From JAKPAM01 sp047601745 (GTDB lineage Bacteria; Pseudomonadota; Gammaproteobacteria; Burkholderiales; Burkholderiaceae_E): a stretch of DNA of 64,000 nt. The notes beneath the pieces were generated by a model. It was given only the letters and a program-made list of their open reading frames with translations. It made no database searches and had not been told where the DNA came from. Shown here in pieces: positions 25,016 through 33,123 of this stretch. The position numbers and the translations under genes were made by a program. Positions within the stretch are counted from its first letter, which is position 1. Every line of letters begins with the position of its first letter. Where the stretch lies: contig JASGIS010000001.1 of NCBI GenBank assembly GCA_047601745.1, positions 620,001 to 684,000 on the forward strand. Direction: 5' to 3'.

Positions 25016-25419
25016 GGCGCCTGTACCTGATCGGCTTCCCGCTGCTGATGGCCTTCGACACGCTCGCGCAGTTGAGCTTCAAGCTGGCCGGCGATGGGGC
25101 GCTGCCGGTGCAAGCCGATCTCGCCTGGGTGCTGCGGGTGCTGTCGCAGCCGTGGGTGTACGGTGCCATCCTTGGTTACATCGGCGCGTTCTTCACCTGG
25201 ATGAGCCTGCTCGAGCATGCCCCGATCGGTCCGGCGTTCGCCGCCTCGCACCTGGAAGTGGTCAGCGTCCTGCTGCTCTCGGCCTGGCTGCTGCACGAGC
25301 CGATCGGTCCGCTGCACCTGCTCGGCGCGGCGCTGATCGTGGCCGGCATCATCTGCCTGGGCGTCGCCGAATCGACCGATCCGCATGCACCGGCCGATGC
25401 CGCCGAAGTACCGGGATGA
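25012..25419 (+). CDS. Small four-helix SMR/EamA-type membrane protein, second of a pair
   Basis: A 135-residue protein with four predicted helices (about 4-22, 43-63, 70-90, 96-116). It contains LMAFDTLAQLSFKLAGDG, which mirrors the first helix of the preceding protein, and IGAFFTWMSLLEHAPIGPAF, then HEPIGPLHLLGAALIVAGI. The two are diverged homologues, as in heteromeric SMR transporters. It overlaps the previous gene (ATGA) and the DegT gene (ATGA), so all are translationally coupled. The cytosolic tail of about 18 residues is acidic and Ala-rich. Confidence 0.82.
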   Translation: MRRLYLIGFPLLMAFDTLAQLSFKLAGDGALPVQADLAWVLRVLSQPWVYGAILGYIGAFFTWMSLLEHAPIGPAFAASHLEVVSVLLLSAWLLHEPIGPLHLLGAALIVAGIICLGVAESTDPHAPADAAEVPG

Positions 25420-26630
25420 GCCGGCGCTTTCCCGGCGAGCTGCCGCCGACCGCGGGGCTTCCTCTGCGATGGCGGGACTTCCTGCCGGGAAGCGGCTCGC
25501 TGGAAGAGGCGCTGGCCGACCTGTTCGGCACGCCGCCGATGCAACTGGAATGTTCGGGCACTTCCGCGTTGCGCATCGCATTGCAGACCCTGCAGCAGCA
25601 GCAGCCGACACGGCGCGTGGTCATCGTACCGGCCTATACCTGCCCGTTGGTCGCCATCGCCGTGCATAGCCTCGGGCTGGAGCTGCGCCTGTGCGACCTC
25701 GCGCCCGGGCATCATGACTTCGACCATCGGTCGCTGGCCGCGCTGTGCGATGCCCATACGCTTGCCGTGATCCCGACCCACCTGGGCGGCCGCGTCGTCG
25801 ACGTGGAACGCGCCTGCGCCGTCGCCCGGCGTCACGGCGCGTTCGTGATCGAAGACGCCGCACAGGCGCTGGGGGCCTTCGATCGCGGACAGAGCGTCGG
25901 CCTGCGCGGCGACGTCGGCATCTTCAGCCTCGCCGCGGGCAAGGGGCTGAGCCTGTTCGAAGGCGGCCTGCTGCTGGCCCGCGATCCCGAGTTGCGCCAG
26001 GCGCTGGCGCGGACTTCGCGCCGGCAGATCCGCAGCGACTGGCGCCGGGAACTGCAGCGCAGCCTGGAGCTGCTCGGACTCGCCGTATGCTACCGCCCCG
26101 GCCTGCTCGGGCTGGCATACGGCCGGCCGCTGCGGCGCATGCTGGCCGCCGGCGATCCTGAACGGGCAGTCGGCGACGTGTTCCCGTTGCAGATTCCGCA
26201 GCACCGCGTCGGACGCTGGCGGCGCCATGTCGGCTACCGCGCCGCCGCCCGTCTGCCGACCTTCCTCAGCGAAAGCCGCGAGCGCGCACTGCACTGGAAA
26301 ACCCGGCTGCGCCAGTTGCCGGACCTGCAGGTCCACGATGATCCGCCGGGCGCGCAAGGCGTATGGCCGGTGCTGATGTTGGAGCTTCCGGATGCTCGCC
26401 GGCGCGACGCCGCCCTGCAACGGCTATGGACATGCGGCCTCGGCGTGAGCCGCATGTTCATCCATGCCCTGCCCGACTACGGCTACCTGCGCGGCATCGT
26501 GCCCGACGTGGACATGCCCAATGCCCGCGACTTCGCCGCGCGGATGCTGACCGTGGGCAACAGCCCGTGGCTGGACGCGGCACGCGTGGACGCCATCGCC
26601 GAAGCACTGCAGACCGTGCTGTCACGGTAG
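25416..26630 (+). CDS. DegT/DnrJ/EryC1/StrS-type aminotransferase
   Basis: A 404-residue PLP enzyme. VIVPAYTCPLVAIAVHSLG, VIEDAAQALGA and FSLAAGKGLSLFEGG, with the PLP lysine near residue 176, are the family landmarks. Most members aminate keto-sugars on nucleotide carriers, but some work on other ketones, and the C-terminal third here (about 200-404) is divergent and Arg-rich. The start overlaps the second SMR gene. A 7-bp GC hairpin follows its stop. The substrate cannot be told from sequence. Confidence 0.88.
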   Translation: MSRRFPGELPPTAGLPLRWRDFLPGSGSLEEALADLFGTPPMQLECSGTSALRIALQTLQQQQPTRRVVIVPAYTCPLVAIAVHSLGLELRLCDLAPGHHDFDHRSLAALCDAHTLAVIPTHLGGRVVDVERACAVARRHGAFVIEDAAQALGAFDRGQSVGLRGDVGIFSLAAGKGLSLFEGGLLLARDPELRQALARTSRRQIRSDWRRELQRSLELLGLAVCYRPGLLGLAYGRPLRRMLAAGDPERAVGDVFPLQIPQHRVGRWRRHVGYRAAARLPTFLSESRERALHWKTRLRQLPDLQVHDDPPGAQGVWPVLMLELPDARRRDAALQRLWTCGLGVSRMFIHALPDYGYLRGIVPDVDMPNARDFAARMLTVGNSPWLDAARVDAIAEALQTVLSR

Positions 26631-26632
26631 CG

Positions 26633-26649
26633 CGGCAGGACTCCTGCCG
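26633..26649. terminator. Short GC hairpin after the DegT gene
   Basis: CGGCAGG at 26633-26639 pairs perfectly with CCTGCCG at 26643-26649 around a 3-nt loop, 2 bp after the DegT stop codon and in the 116-bp gap between two convergent operons. No U-tract follows, so it may be a weak or processing-type terminator. Confidence 0.5.
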
Positions 26650-26746
26650 GGTCTTCGGGCGAATGCGATCCGGCAGCATGCCCAACGCCGGCAAGACCAC
26701 GTGATCGGCCAGACACGTCACCGGCGCGCAGCCGCACATGTCCGTT

Positions 26747-27649
26747 TCAGCGCGGCTCCGCCGCGGGCACTTCAGCCAGTGCCGACAGCAGCCGCAGGTT
26801 CACCTCGCGCTGCTGCGTCTGCCATTCGTTCAGGGTCCGGCCGGGAATCTCCGGCTGCCCGTCCAGTGCCGACAGCAGGCGTTTGATCCGGCTGCGGTAA
26901 CGGTACTGCGAAACCTCGCCGGTGATGTCGCTGCCCACCAGTCCGCCTGCGTGCAATGCCTCGATGACCGCCAGTGCGTGACCGAGGCGGAAACAACCCT
27001 GATCCCAATTGGTACGTGCGACCTCCTCGGCGAACACGTCCTTGTCGATCGACAGATAGGTCGGCACGGGCCGCCTGCGCTGTTCGTCGATGAAAGCCTC
27101 CACCAGCGCCGCCGGCGAATCGAAGCTGCGGAAGCGGCGAGCCAGGCCCACGCGCCGGGCCCAGCGCACCGAAACGTCGATGCTCCAGTAGGTGAGCTTG
27201 CCGGACAGCAGCGGCCGCCAGCGGTTTTCCCAGGCATGCGCGCTGCCGATGTCGTGCGAAGTGATGCCGAGTACATGGACATGGCCGATCTGCGGCAATG
27301 CCGCTGCCCAGCTCACCCAGGAGCCGCAATGGATGCCGAACGGATAGCGCATGTTGTCCGGATGATTGTCCAGCACCACCAGTTGGTATCCGGCCCGCCC
27401 CCTCGCTCGCTGAAGCAGCGGATAGCTCAGGTGATGGAAATCCCCGCTGCCGAACAGTACCGTGCCGCCGGTGGTCGGCAATCGCTCGCCGAGCAGCATC
27501 GAGAAACGGCGCAGGCTGGCACGCGAACAGGCAAAGCGCATTTCCTCCTGCCAGTCCCGCAGCGCGATGACGCGCCCACGACCGAGCGGCAAGACCGAAC
27601 CGTCGAGGTCGAGGACGACGGGAGAACGCGCGCCATCAACCTCCGCCAT
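26747..27649 (-). CDS. Arginase/ureohydrolase-fold protein, function unknown
   Basis: A 300-residue protein whose motif order follows the arginase superfamily: LFGSGDFHHLSYPLL (equivalent of GGDHS), VVLDNHPDNMRYP (equivalent of DAHxD) and YLSIDKDVF (equivalent of DxDxxDP), then GLVGSDITGEVS. Most metal ligands therefore seem kept, but each motif departs from true arginases and agmatinases. Hydrolysis of a guanidino, amidino or acyl-amino bond is possible. It is the last gene of the leftward run; its start overlaps the GNAT gene by 14 bp. Confidence 0.65.
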   Translation of the reverse strand: MAEVDGARSPVVLDLDGSVLPLGRGRVIALRDWQEEMRFACSRASLRRFSMLLGERLPTTGGTVLFGSGDFHHLSYPLLQRARGRAGYQLVVLDNHPDNMRYPFGIHCGSWVSWAAALPQIGHVHVLGITSHDIGSAHAWENRWRPLLSGKLTYWSIDVSVRWARRVGLARRFRSFDSPAALVEAFIDEQRRRPVPTYLSIDKDVFAEEVARTNWDQGCFRLGHALAVIEALHAGGLVGSDITGEVSQYRYRSRIKRLLSALDGQPEIPGRTLNEWQTQQREVNLRLLSALAEVPAAEPR

Positions 27650-28688
27650 CGGCCTCCCCCTGGAACAGATGCGCGAACCGGCGCATCAGCGCCCTTAGCA
27701 GCGGATTGCGCGCGCGAACCGCATGACGGGTCGGCGTGATGCTGGCGCCGAGGTAGCGCTTGATACGCGAATCGGTCCAACCGGCAACGTAGTGGCCCAG
27801 GCCCTGATCCAGCGCGTACTGCAGGTTGTGCATCCAGCTGACGAAGTACAGGTTGCGTTCGCGGGCCTGCGGATAAAGGAAGCCGACGTACTTGTCCACC
27901 AGCTTTCCCTCGTACAGGTAGCACAGGTTCCAGCCGATCAACGTGTCCCCTTCGAAATAGAGGAACATGCGGCCGCTGCTGTCGCGATCCTGCAGCAGCG
28001 CCTCGAAGAATTCGAAGGTCAGCAGGTCGAAATGCACCTGGCTCTGCGCATGGACGTTCAGGTACAGCGCGTAGCAGCGCCGCACCGCGGAATCGTCGAA
28101 CCAGGCATTGCCGGTTTCCAGGCAGCGGATGTCCAGCCCCTCGCGTGCCCTGAGCTTGCGGCGGATGTCCTTGCGCCGGCTCGCCGACAGCCGCGCCAGA
28201 TATTCATCGGTCGATCCGAAGTCGATCGCGACCCAGGCCAGCGGCATGCCTTCCAGCAGCACGAAGCCGCCCCGCGCCAGGGCATCGGCGAAGGCTGCGG
28301 CGAGCCGGTTCTCGCGCGCGCCCAACAACGGCGAGTCCAGTGCCAGGTCCTTGACGATCAGCAAGCGACTGTCGCGGCCATGATCGGCGACCAGCTCGGC
28401 CACCAGCGCCTGCGGATCGGCCTCGTGCGGCAGCGGCATGTACTCGGTCACGGTACAGCCGACGAATCGCGTCTTCCAGCGCAGCCATCGCCGCCAACGG
28501 CGATAACCGGGCAGCGACCGCAGCCGCCGACCTATCCGCTCGTCCAGCGTGGTGGTCAGATCGTAGTCGGCCAGGAACACCGGCAGGCCCGAGGTCGAGA
28601 AACCGGCCTCGAAGCCTTGCGGCGGATGGACGACGAACTGCCGAACCAGCGCACCCGGCTCCAGCGCCGTGTCGTATCTGCCGCTCAT
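27636..28688 (-). CDS. GNAT/FemAB-like acyltransferase
   Basis: A 350-residue protein with the double-GNAT layout of FemAB/COG3146-like enzymes. Visible blocks are WVAIDFGSTDEYLARLSASRR followed by KDIRRKLRAREG, FFEALLQDRDSSGRMFLYFE, GDTLIGWNLCYLYEGKLVDKY and a late WTDSRIKRYLGASITPTRH. Family members join amino acids or acyl groups to amines on envelope precursors or small molecules. It sits 21 bp after the aminotransferase and overlaps the arginase-fold gene, so it probably modifies the amine made by its neighbours. Donor and acceptor are unknown. Confidence 0.72.
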   Translation of the reverse strand: MSGRYDTALEPGALVRQFVVHPPQGFEAGFSTSGLPVFLADYDLTTTLDERIGRRLRSLPGYRRWRRWLRWKTRFVGCTVTEYMPLPHEADPQALVAELVADHGRDSRLLIVKDLALDSPLLGARENRLAAAFADALARGGFVLLEGMPLAWVAIDFGSTDEYLARLSASRRKDIRRKLRAREGLDIRCLETGNAWFDDSAVRRCYALYLNVHAQSQVHFDLLTFEFFEALLQDRDSSGRMFLYFEGDTLIGWNLCYLYEGKLVDKYVGFLYPQARERNLYFVSWMHNLQYALDQGLGHYVAGWTDSRIKRYLGASITPTRHAVRARNPLLRALMRRFAHLFQGEADGGG

Positions 28689-28709
28689 CGCCCGTCGGGC
28701 GCGTGGACC

Positions 28710-30107
28710 TTACCTGGCCTTGCCGATCAACTGATCCAGCAGCGCGATCGCGATGTCGATCTCCTGATAACTGATATCCAGCGACGGCGCGAAGGTAATG
28801 ACGTTCTTGTACCAGCCGCCAACGTCCAGCACCAGCCCCATGCGCTTGCCGTCGTGCCGCAGATCACCGGCCAAACCGATATCGACCATGCGGTCGAGCA
28901 GCGGCTTGTTGGGAGTGAAACCATCCGCCTGGCAGATCTCCGCGCGCAGCGCCAGGCCGAGGCCATCGACGTCGCCGATTTCCGGATGTTTCTTCTGCAG
29001 TCCGCGCAGGCCATCGAGGAAATAAGCCCCCTTCTCCGGCACGGTGCGCTCGTAGTCCATTTCCTTGCCGAGCCGCAGCACTTCCAGCCCCAGACGGGTA
29101 CCGAGCGGGTTGGAATTGAACGTCGAGTGCGTGGATCCCGGCGGGAACACGGTCGGGTTGATCAGTTCCTCGCGCGCCCACAGGCCGGACAGCGGATTCA
29201 GGCCGTTGGTCAGCGCCTTGCCGAACACCAATACGTCCGGTGTCACACCGAAGTGCTCGATCGACCAAAGCTTGCCGGTACGCCAGAAACCCATCTGGAT
29301 CTCATCCACCACCAGCAGAATGCCGTACTTGTCCAGCACCCGTTTGAGATCGCGAAAGAAGTCTCGCGGCGGAATCACGTAGCCGCCGGTTCCCTGGATC
29401 GGCTCGACGTAGAAGGCCGTGTACTCGGCCTGCCCGGCCTTCGGGTCCCAGACGCCGTTGTACTCGCTCTCGAACAGGCGCTCGAACTGATGCACGCAGT
29501 GATCCGAATACTCGTCCGCGGTCATCCCTTTCGGACGACGGAAAGGATACGGAAACGGAATGAACATCGCGCGTTCGCCGAAATGGCCGTAGCGACGACG
29601 ATAGCGGTAGCTGGACGTGATCGATGACGCACCCAGGGTGCGGCCGTGGTAGCCCCCCTCGAAGGCGAACATCAGGCTCTTGCCTGCGCGCGCGTTGCGC
29701 ACGATCTTCAACGAATCCTCGATCGCCTGCGCGCCGCCGACATTGAAGTGAACGCGCCCGTCGAGCCCGAACTTTTCCTTCGCATCGACCGCGAGGGTCT
29801 TGGCCAGTTGCACGCGAGTCGGATGCAGATACTGGCTGGCGACCTGCGGCAGACAGTCGATCTGGTCCTTGAGCGCATCGTTCAGGCGCTTGTTGGAATA
29901 GCCGAAGTTGCATGCCGAATACCACATCTGCAGATCCAGGAACGGCGTGGCCTGCGCATCGAACATGTAGCTGCCTTCGCAGCGACGGAAGATCTTCGGC
30001 GGATCCACGTAATGGACGGTATCGCCGAAGGAGCTGTAACGCGCCTCGTCGGCAAGCAGTTGGGAGTCGTCGATCATGAGTGCAACATTCTTGTCTGATA
30101 CATTCAT
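28710..30107 (-). CDS. Class III (acetylornithine/omega-type) aminotransferase
   Basis: A 465-residue PLP enzyme. FNVGGAQAIEDSLKIVRNA, FEGGYHGRTLGASSITSS, VVDEIQMGFWRTGKLWS and LVFGKALTNGLNPLSG (PLP lysine) fit class III aminotransferases, which usually act on terminal amines such as those of ornithine, lysine, GABA or diaminobutyrate. It starts at 30107 (MNVSDKNV); the open frame beyond has no similarity. It lies 47 bp after the HAD phosphatase and 21 bp before the GNAT gene. The substrate is unknown; an aldehyde-to-amine step for the cluster product is plausible. Confidence 0.85.
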   Translation of the reverse strand: MNVSDKNVALMIDDSQLLADEARYSSFGDTVHYVDPPKIFRRCEGSYMFDAQATPFLDLQMWYSACNFGYSNKRLNDALKDQIDCLPQVASQYLHPTRVQLAKTLAVDAKEKFGLDGRVHFNVGGAQAIEDSLKIVRNARAGKSLMFAFEGGYHGRTLGASSITSSYRYRRRYGHFGERAMFIPFPYPFRRPKGMTADEYSDHCVHQFERLFESEYNGVWDPKAGQAEYTAFYVEPIQGTGGYVIPPRDFFRDLKRVLDKYGILLVVDEIQMGFWRTGKLWSIEHFGVTPDVLVFGKALTNGLNPLSGLWAREELINPTVFPPGSTHSTFNSNPLGTRLGLEVLRLGKEMDYERTVPEKGAYFLDGLRGLQKKHPEIGDVDGLGLALRAEICQADGFTPNKPLLDRMVDIGLAGDLRHDGKRMGLVLDVGGWYKNVITFAPSLDISYQEIDIAIALLDQLIGKAR

Positions 30108-30154
30108 CGGAATCGCCTGATGGGCTCTTTGCGGTCGGGCCGGCCCGTCGTCGA

Positions 30155-30847
30155 TCAGGCCGGCAATGCTGCCGGTGGCGGAGCGTGACCGGTCATCAGA
30201 CTTCCATCGAGCAGGCGCGGCAGCAGCCCGATGGCATCCCGAAAGCCGGTAATGGGCCTGTACGGAATACCGGCGGCGCGGCAATGCTCGATGAGCCGGT
30301 TCTTGGCGAAGACGAAATCGACGCGGTTGGCCACGCAGAAGTCGGACGCCCCGTCACCGATGAGCAGCACCCGCGTGCCTTCGCGCTTGCGCCCCGATAC
30401 GGCGAAACTGCACTTGCAGGTGCCGCTGCCGCAGCCTTCCGCCCGCAGCGGCGATTCCAGCGTCCAGTGATTCGGCGAGCGCGCGACGAGGTGGTTCGCC
30501 GATACCTGCAGACCAGGCAGACCATGGCGAACGAGGATGCGTTCGATCGCGTAGTCGAGCCCGTCACTGACGATGCGCAGCGGCACACCGGCGGCAGCGA
30601 CCCGCCTGACGAAATCGGAGAAACCGTCATCGATGCGCACCGCGTCCAGATGCGCGTCCAACGTCGAACGATCCAGCTCCAGCAGTTCCACCTGGCCGGA
30701 CATGCATTGCCGCGAGCCGATGCGTCCGGCGCGCCAGTCATCTTCCAGTTGCTGCCATCCCGGACGGCCATACTCGCTCAGCAGCGAATCGATCACGTCC
30801 TCGGTACTCACTGTGCCGTCAAAGTCACACAGGATGGTCCAACGCAT
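30155..30847 (-). CDS. HAD-IB phosphatase, MtnX/phosphoserine-phosphatase-like
   Basis: A 230-residue HAD hydrolase. Motif I is LCDFDGTVSTEDVID (nucleophile Asp), motif II IVSDGLD, and motif III/IV LLIGDGASDFCVANRVD. The subgroup is HAD-IB, close to MtnX and SerB. An unusual Cys cluster EGCGSGTCKCSF near residues 138-149 could bind metal. It is the first gene of the leftward four-gene run, and probably removes a phosphate from a small precursor. The 3' end is near-contiguous with the class III aminotransferase gene. Confidence 0.85.
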   Translation of the reverse strand: MRWTILCDFDGTVSTEDVIDSLLSEYGRPGWQQLEDDWRAGRIGSRQCMSGQVELLELDRSTLDAHLDAVRIDDGFSDFVRRVAAAGVPLRIVSDGLDYAIERILVRHGLPGLQVSANHLVARSPNHWTLESPLRAEGCGSGTCKCSFAVSGRKREGTRVLLIGDGASDFCVANRVDFVFAKNRLIEHCRAAGIPYRPITGFRDAIGLLPRLLDGSLMTGHAPPPAALPA

Positions 30848-31095
30848 GCACTGCTCCGCGATGTTCGGGAAACTATCCAGTCCGCAGGCACTCGGAGGAC
30901 ATGCCGAACTGCTCAGGGTGGCGTCACTCTAGGCCGTGTTTCTTTCGCCCCCCTTTCTCTGCGCGACCGAGTCGGCACCGATGCCGAAGTCGCAACAGAT
31001 ATCGGACGCATGTCCGTTAAATTCCCATGCTGGACGTCGGGGCCACAGGCCACATGCCGCGATCCATCACATTTCCCCAATTGCTACCCGCTTCG

Positions 31096-31902
31096 ATGTC
31101 ATCTTCCTCATCCCGGCCTAACCTGATCCTGCTCATGAGCATCGTCTGCGCGTCCGTGGTCCCGCTACGGGCTTTTCCGGCGGATCGCGACCCTGGTCAT
31201 GCGGAGCAGACCAGCATCGCGCTGGGCATTGGCGGTCAGTACCTGCCGAGCTGGCTCGGCTCCGATCGGCACGAGTGGCGGCCGGTTCCGTTCTTCGACA
31301 TCGAGATGCCGGGTATTGGCGAACTTTCCAGCACCGATGGTCTGACCCTGCATCTTCCGCATGACGGCCCCTGGGAGGTCGGCCTCTACGGCGACTATCT
31401 GTGGGGGCGCAGCCGTTCCGATCTGGGACCACGGCTTGCGGGAAGAGTCCCGTCGCTGTCCCCACGGATACACGCCGGCCTCTATAGCGAATACCAGTTC
31501 AGCGAGCGTAGCGCGCTCGGCGCCAAGCTCGGTCACGATCTGATGGGTGGCGGTGCCTATCTGAACGTCTATTACGACTACGATCTTCCGCAGGTCTGGT
31601 ACATCCAGCATTCGCTGGAGCTGGGCTGGCGCGGCATGAGCCGTTCAGCGATGAACCGCTTCTTCGGAGTCTCCGCCCAATCGGCCATGCAATTGCAGAC
31701 CGGCACCTGGTCGCCCGGCAGCGGCAGCCAGCAGTTGTCGGCCAACTACTCGGCATTCGTTCCGACCAGCCAGCACACCGGATTCGCGCTGTCGATCGAA
31801 TATGCACGTCTGCTGGGCGATGCGGCCGCGAGCCCGCTGGTGCGGCAGTTCGGCAGCCGCAACCAGTGGACCACGTCCATCGCCTTCGTCTACCACTTCT
31901 GA
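31096..31902 (+). CDS. MipA/OmpV-family outer-membrane protein
   Basis: A 268-residue beta-barrel protein. A signal peptide (LILLMSIVCASVVPLRAFPA) is followed by IALGIGGQYLPSWLGSDRHE and FDIEMPGIGEL, the usual MipA/OmpV opening, then alternating strands and a terminal Phe (FVYHF) for Bam recognition. The start at 31096 is chosen since it gives a compact signal peptide. It is divergent from the HAD phosphatase across about 250 bp; whether it belongs to that cluster is open. OmpV relatives act as porins or scaffolds for murein enzymes. Confidence 0.85.
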   Translation: MSSSSSRPNLILLMSIVCASVVPLRAFPADRDPGHAEQTSIALGIGGQYLPSWLGSDRHEWRPVPFFDIEMPGIGELSSTDGLTLHLPHDGPWEVGLYGDYLWGRSRSDLGPRLAGRVPSLSPRIHAGLYSEYQFSERSALGAKLGHDLMGGGAYLNVYYDYDLPQVWYIQHSLELGWRGMSRSAMNRFFGVSAQSAMQLQTGTWSPGSGSQQLSANYSAFVPTSQHTGFALSIEYARLLGDAAASPLVRQFGSRNQWTTSIAFVYHF

Positions 31903-32102
31903 AAAGCCTCGATGCGGGCGATACCGCGACATCGAAAGATCCCTATCTTTCGCTGCAGCGATAGCGAGCGCCTCGGGACGGCTATTTCATGAGTGGAATT
32001 CATATTGGCTTGCACCATTCATCACCTTCTCATCGGAGTCGCAGGGGGTGAGAATTCATACTACTCGCCACCGCCCAGCAGGCGTCCTTGGCCTTCGCTG
32101 CC

Positions 32103-32264
32103 GCGCCGCAGATCGGCAAGCCCGTACAGCGCATACGCCCCGGCGAGGTGGCCTGGCGTCCGCTCGGATTCGAGCACCGGCATGGCGCTGCGCCTGATAT
32201 CGCCATCAGGCATCTGGCGGCGACAGGAACCGTGGATGACAGGAACGCCTCCCGGAGGGAATGA
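32103..32264 (+). pseudogene. Remnant of a cupin-domain protein gene
   Basis: Frame ending in TGA at 32262-32264 encodes IGKPVQRIRPGEVAWRPLGF, then EHRHGAAPDIAIRHLAA. This matches the C-terminal half of small cupins that accompany carboxymuconolactone decarboxylase-like genes (RIRPGDVVWxPPGxKHWHGAxP pattern). Upstream the frame soon meets a stop at 32049 and has no cupin similarity, so the N-terminal half is gone. It lies in the 369-bp gap between the MipA and CMD genes, which holds nothing else I can support. An intact relative starts at 63734. Confidence 0.6.
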
Positions 32265-32271
32265 GTTTCCG

Positions 32272-33075
32272 ATGAGCAGTAGAACTCCCGCTAAGTCCCG
32301 CCGCATCCGGATTCACGCCGCTTTGCTAGCCATGTCTCTGATCGTGGTCACCACACCGGGACAGGCAGCCAACGAAAACGAAGCCAAACCCATGACCTCA
32401 TCCCGAACGGCGGAACCCATCGCTTCCGACACGCTGAATGCCCGCCAGCAGGCGATCGTTCCTATCGCGGCTTTTGCCGCGGCGGGCGACATCACCAACC
32501 TGAATACGGCACTGAACCAAGGGCTGGATGCCGGCCTGACGGTAAGCGATGTCAAGGAAGTCCTGATTCAGCTCTATGCCTACGCGGGCTTTCCGCGCAG
32601 CCTCAATGCCCTCGGCGAGATGATGATCGTCGTGGAGGCGCGCAAGCAACGCGGCATCCGGGACGCTCCCGGCAGTGAGCCCGGCCGGCCGATTCCGAAG
32701 GGGGATGCACTGTTGGCGGCGGGTACCGCGAATCAGACCAGGCTGTCGGGTGGTCCGGTCGGCGGTCCGTTGTTCGATTTCGCGCCGACCGCCAACGAGT
32801 ACCTGCGGGCACACCTGTTCGGCGACATCTTCGAGCGCGACAATCTGGATTGGCAAAGCCGCGAGCTGGCCACCGTCGGCATGCTTTCGGCCCTGCCGGG
32901 CGCGGAACCGCAGTTGCTCGCCCACATGCGCATCAGCATGAACGTCGGCATCACCGAAGGCCAACTGCGCCAGCTCACTCGAGTATTGGCCGACCGTGTG
33001 GACGAAAACACGGCCGCCCGAGCGCGCGAAGCGCTGGCACGACAGGTGGCGGCCCTCTCCGGCAAAAAGCCATAA
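32272..33075 (+). CDS. Carboxymuconolactone decarboxylase-family protein, exported
   Basis: A 267-residue protein with a signal peptide (HAALLAMSLIVVTTPGQA) followed by two CMD-like modules: about 55-125 (LNARQQAIVPIAAFAAAGD, VLIQLYAYAGFPRSLNAL) and 165-255 (LDWQSRELATVGMLSALPG, GITEGQLRQLTRVL). No CxxC peroxidatic pair is present, so AhpD-like activity is unlikely. A GGAGGG Shine-Dalgarno precedes the start and overlaps the end of a cupin remnant. It heads a run CMD-SDR-(ADH remnant). The substrate is unknown; periplasmic location is inferred. Confidence 0.82.
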   Translation: MSSRTPAKSRRIRIHAALLAMSLIVVTTPGQAANENEAKPMTSSRTAEPIASDTLNARQQAIVPIAAFAAAGDITNLNTALNQGLDAGLTVSDVKEVLIQLYAYAGFPRSLNALGEMMIVVEARKQRGIRDAPGSEPGRPIPKGDALLAAGTANQTRLSGGPVGGPLFDFAPTANEYLRAHLFGDIFERDNLDWQSRELATVGMLSALPGAEPQLLAHMRISMNVGITEGQLRQLTRVLADRVDENTAARAREALARQVAALSGKKP

Positions 33076-33123
33076 CCCACTGCAATGGACGCTGCAGCGC
33101 TACTTGTTCTGAAAGGGTCGCAC

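Noticed and set aside
25416..26630. Reading the DegT protein as ArnB and the cluster as an arn operon
   Set aside because: The other arn genes (arnA, arnC, arnD, arnT) are absent and the C-terminal third is divergent; only the analogy of layout is kept.
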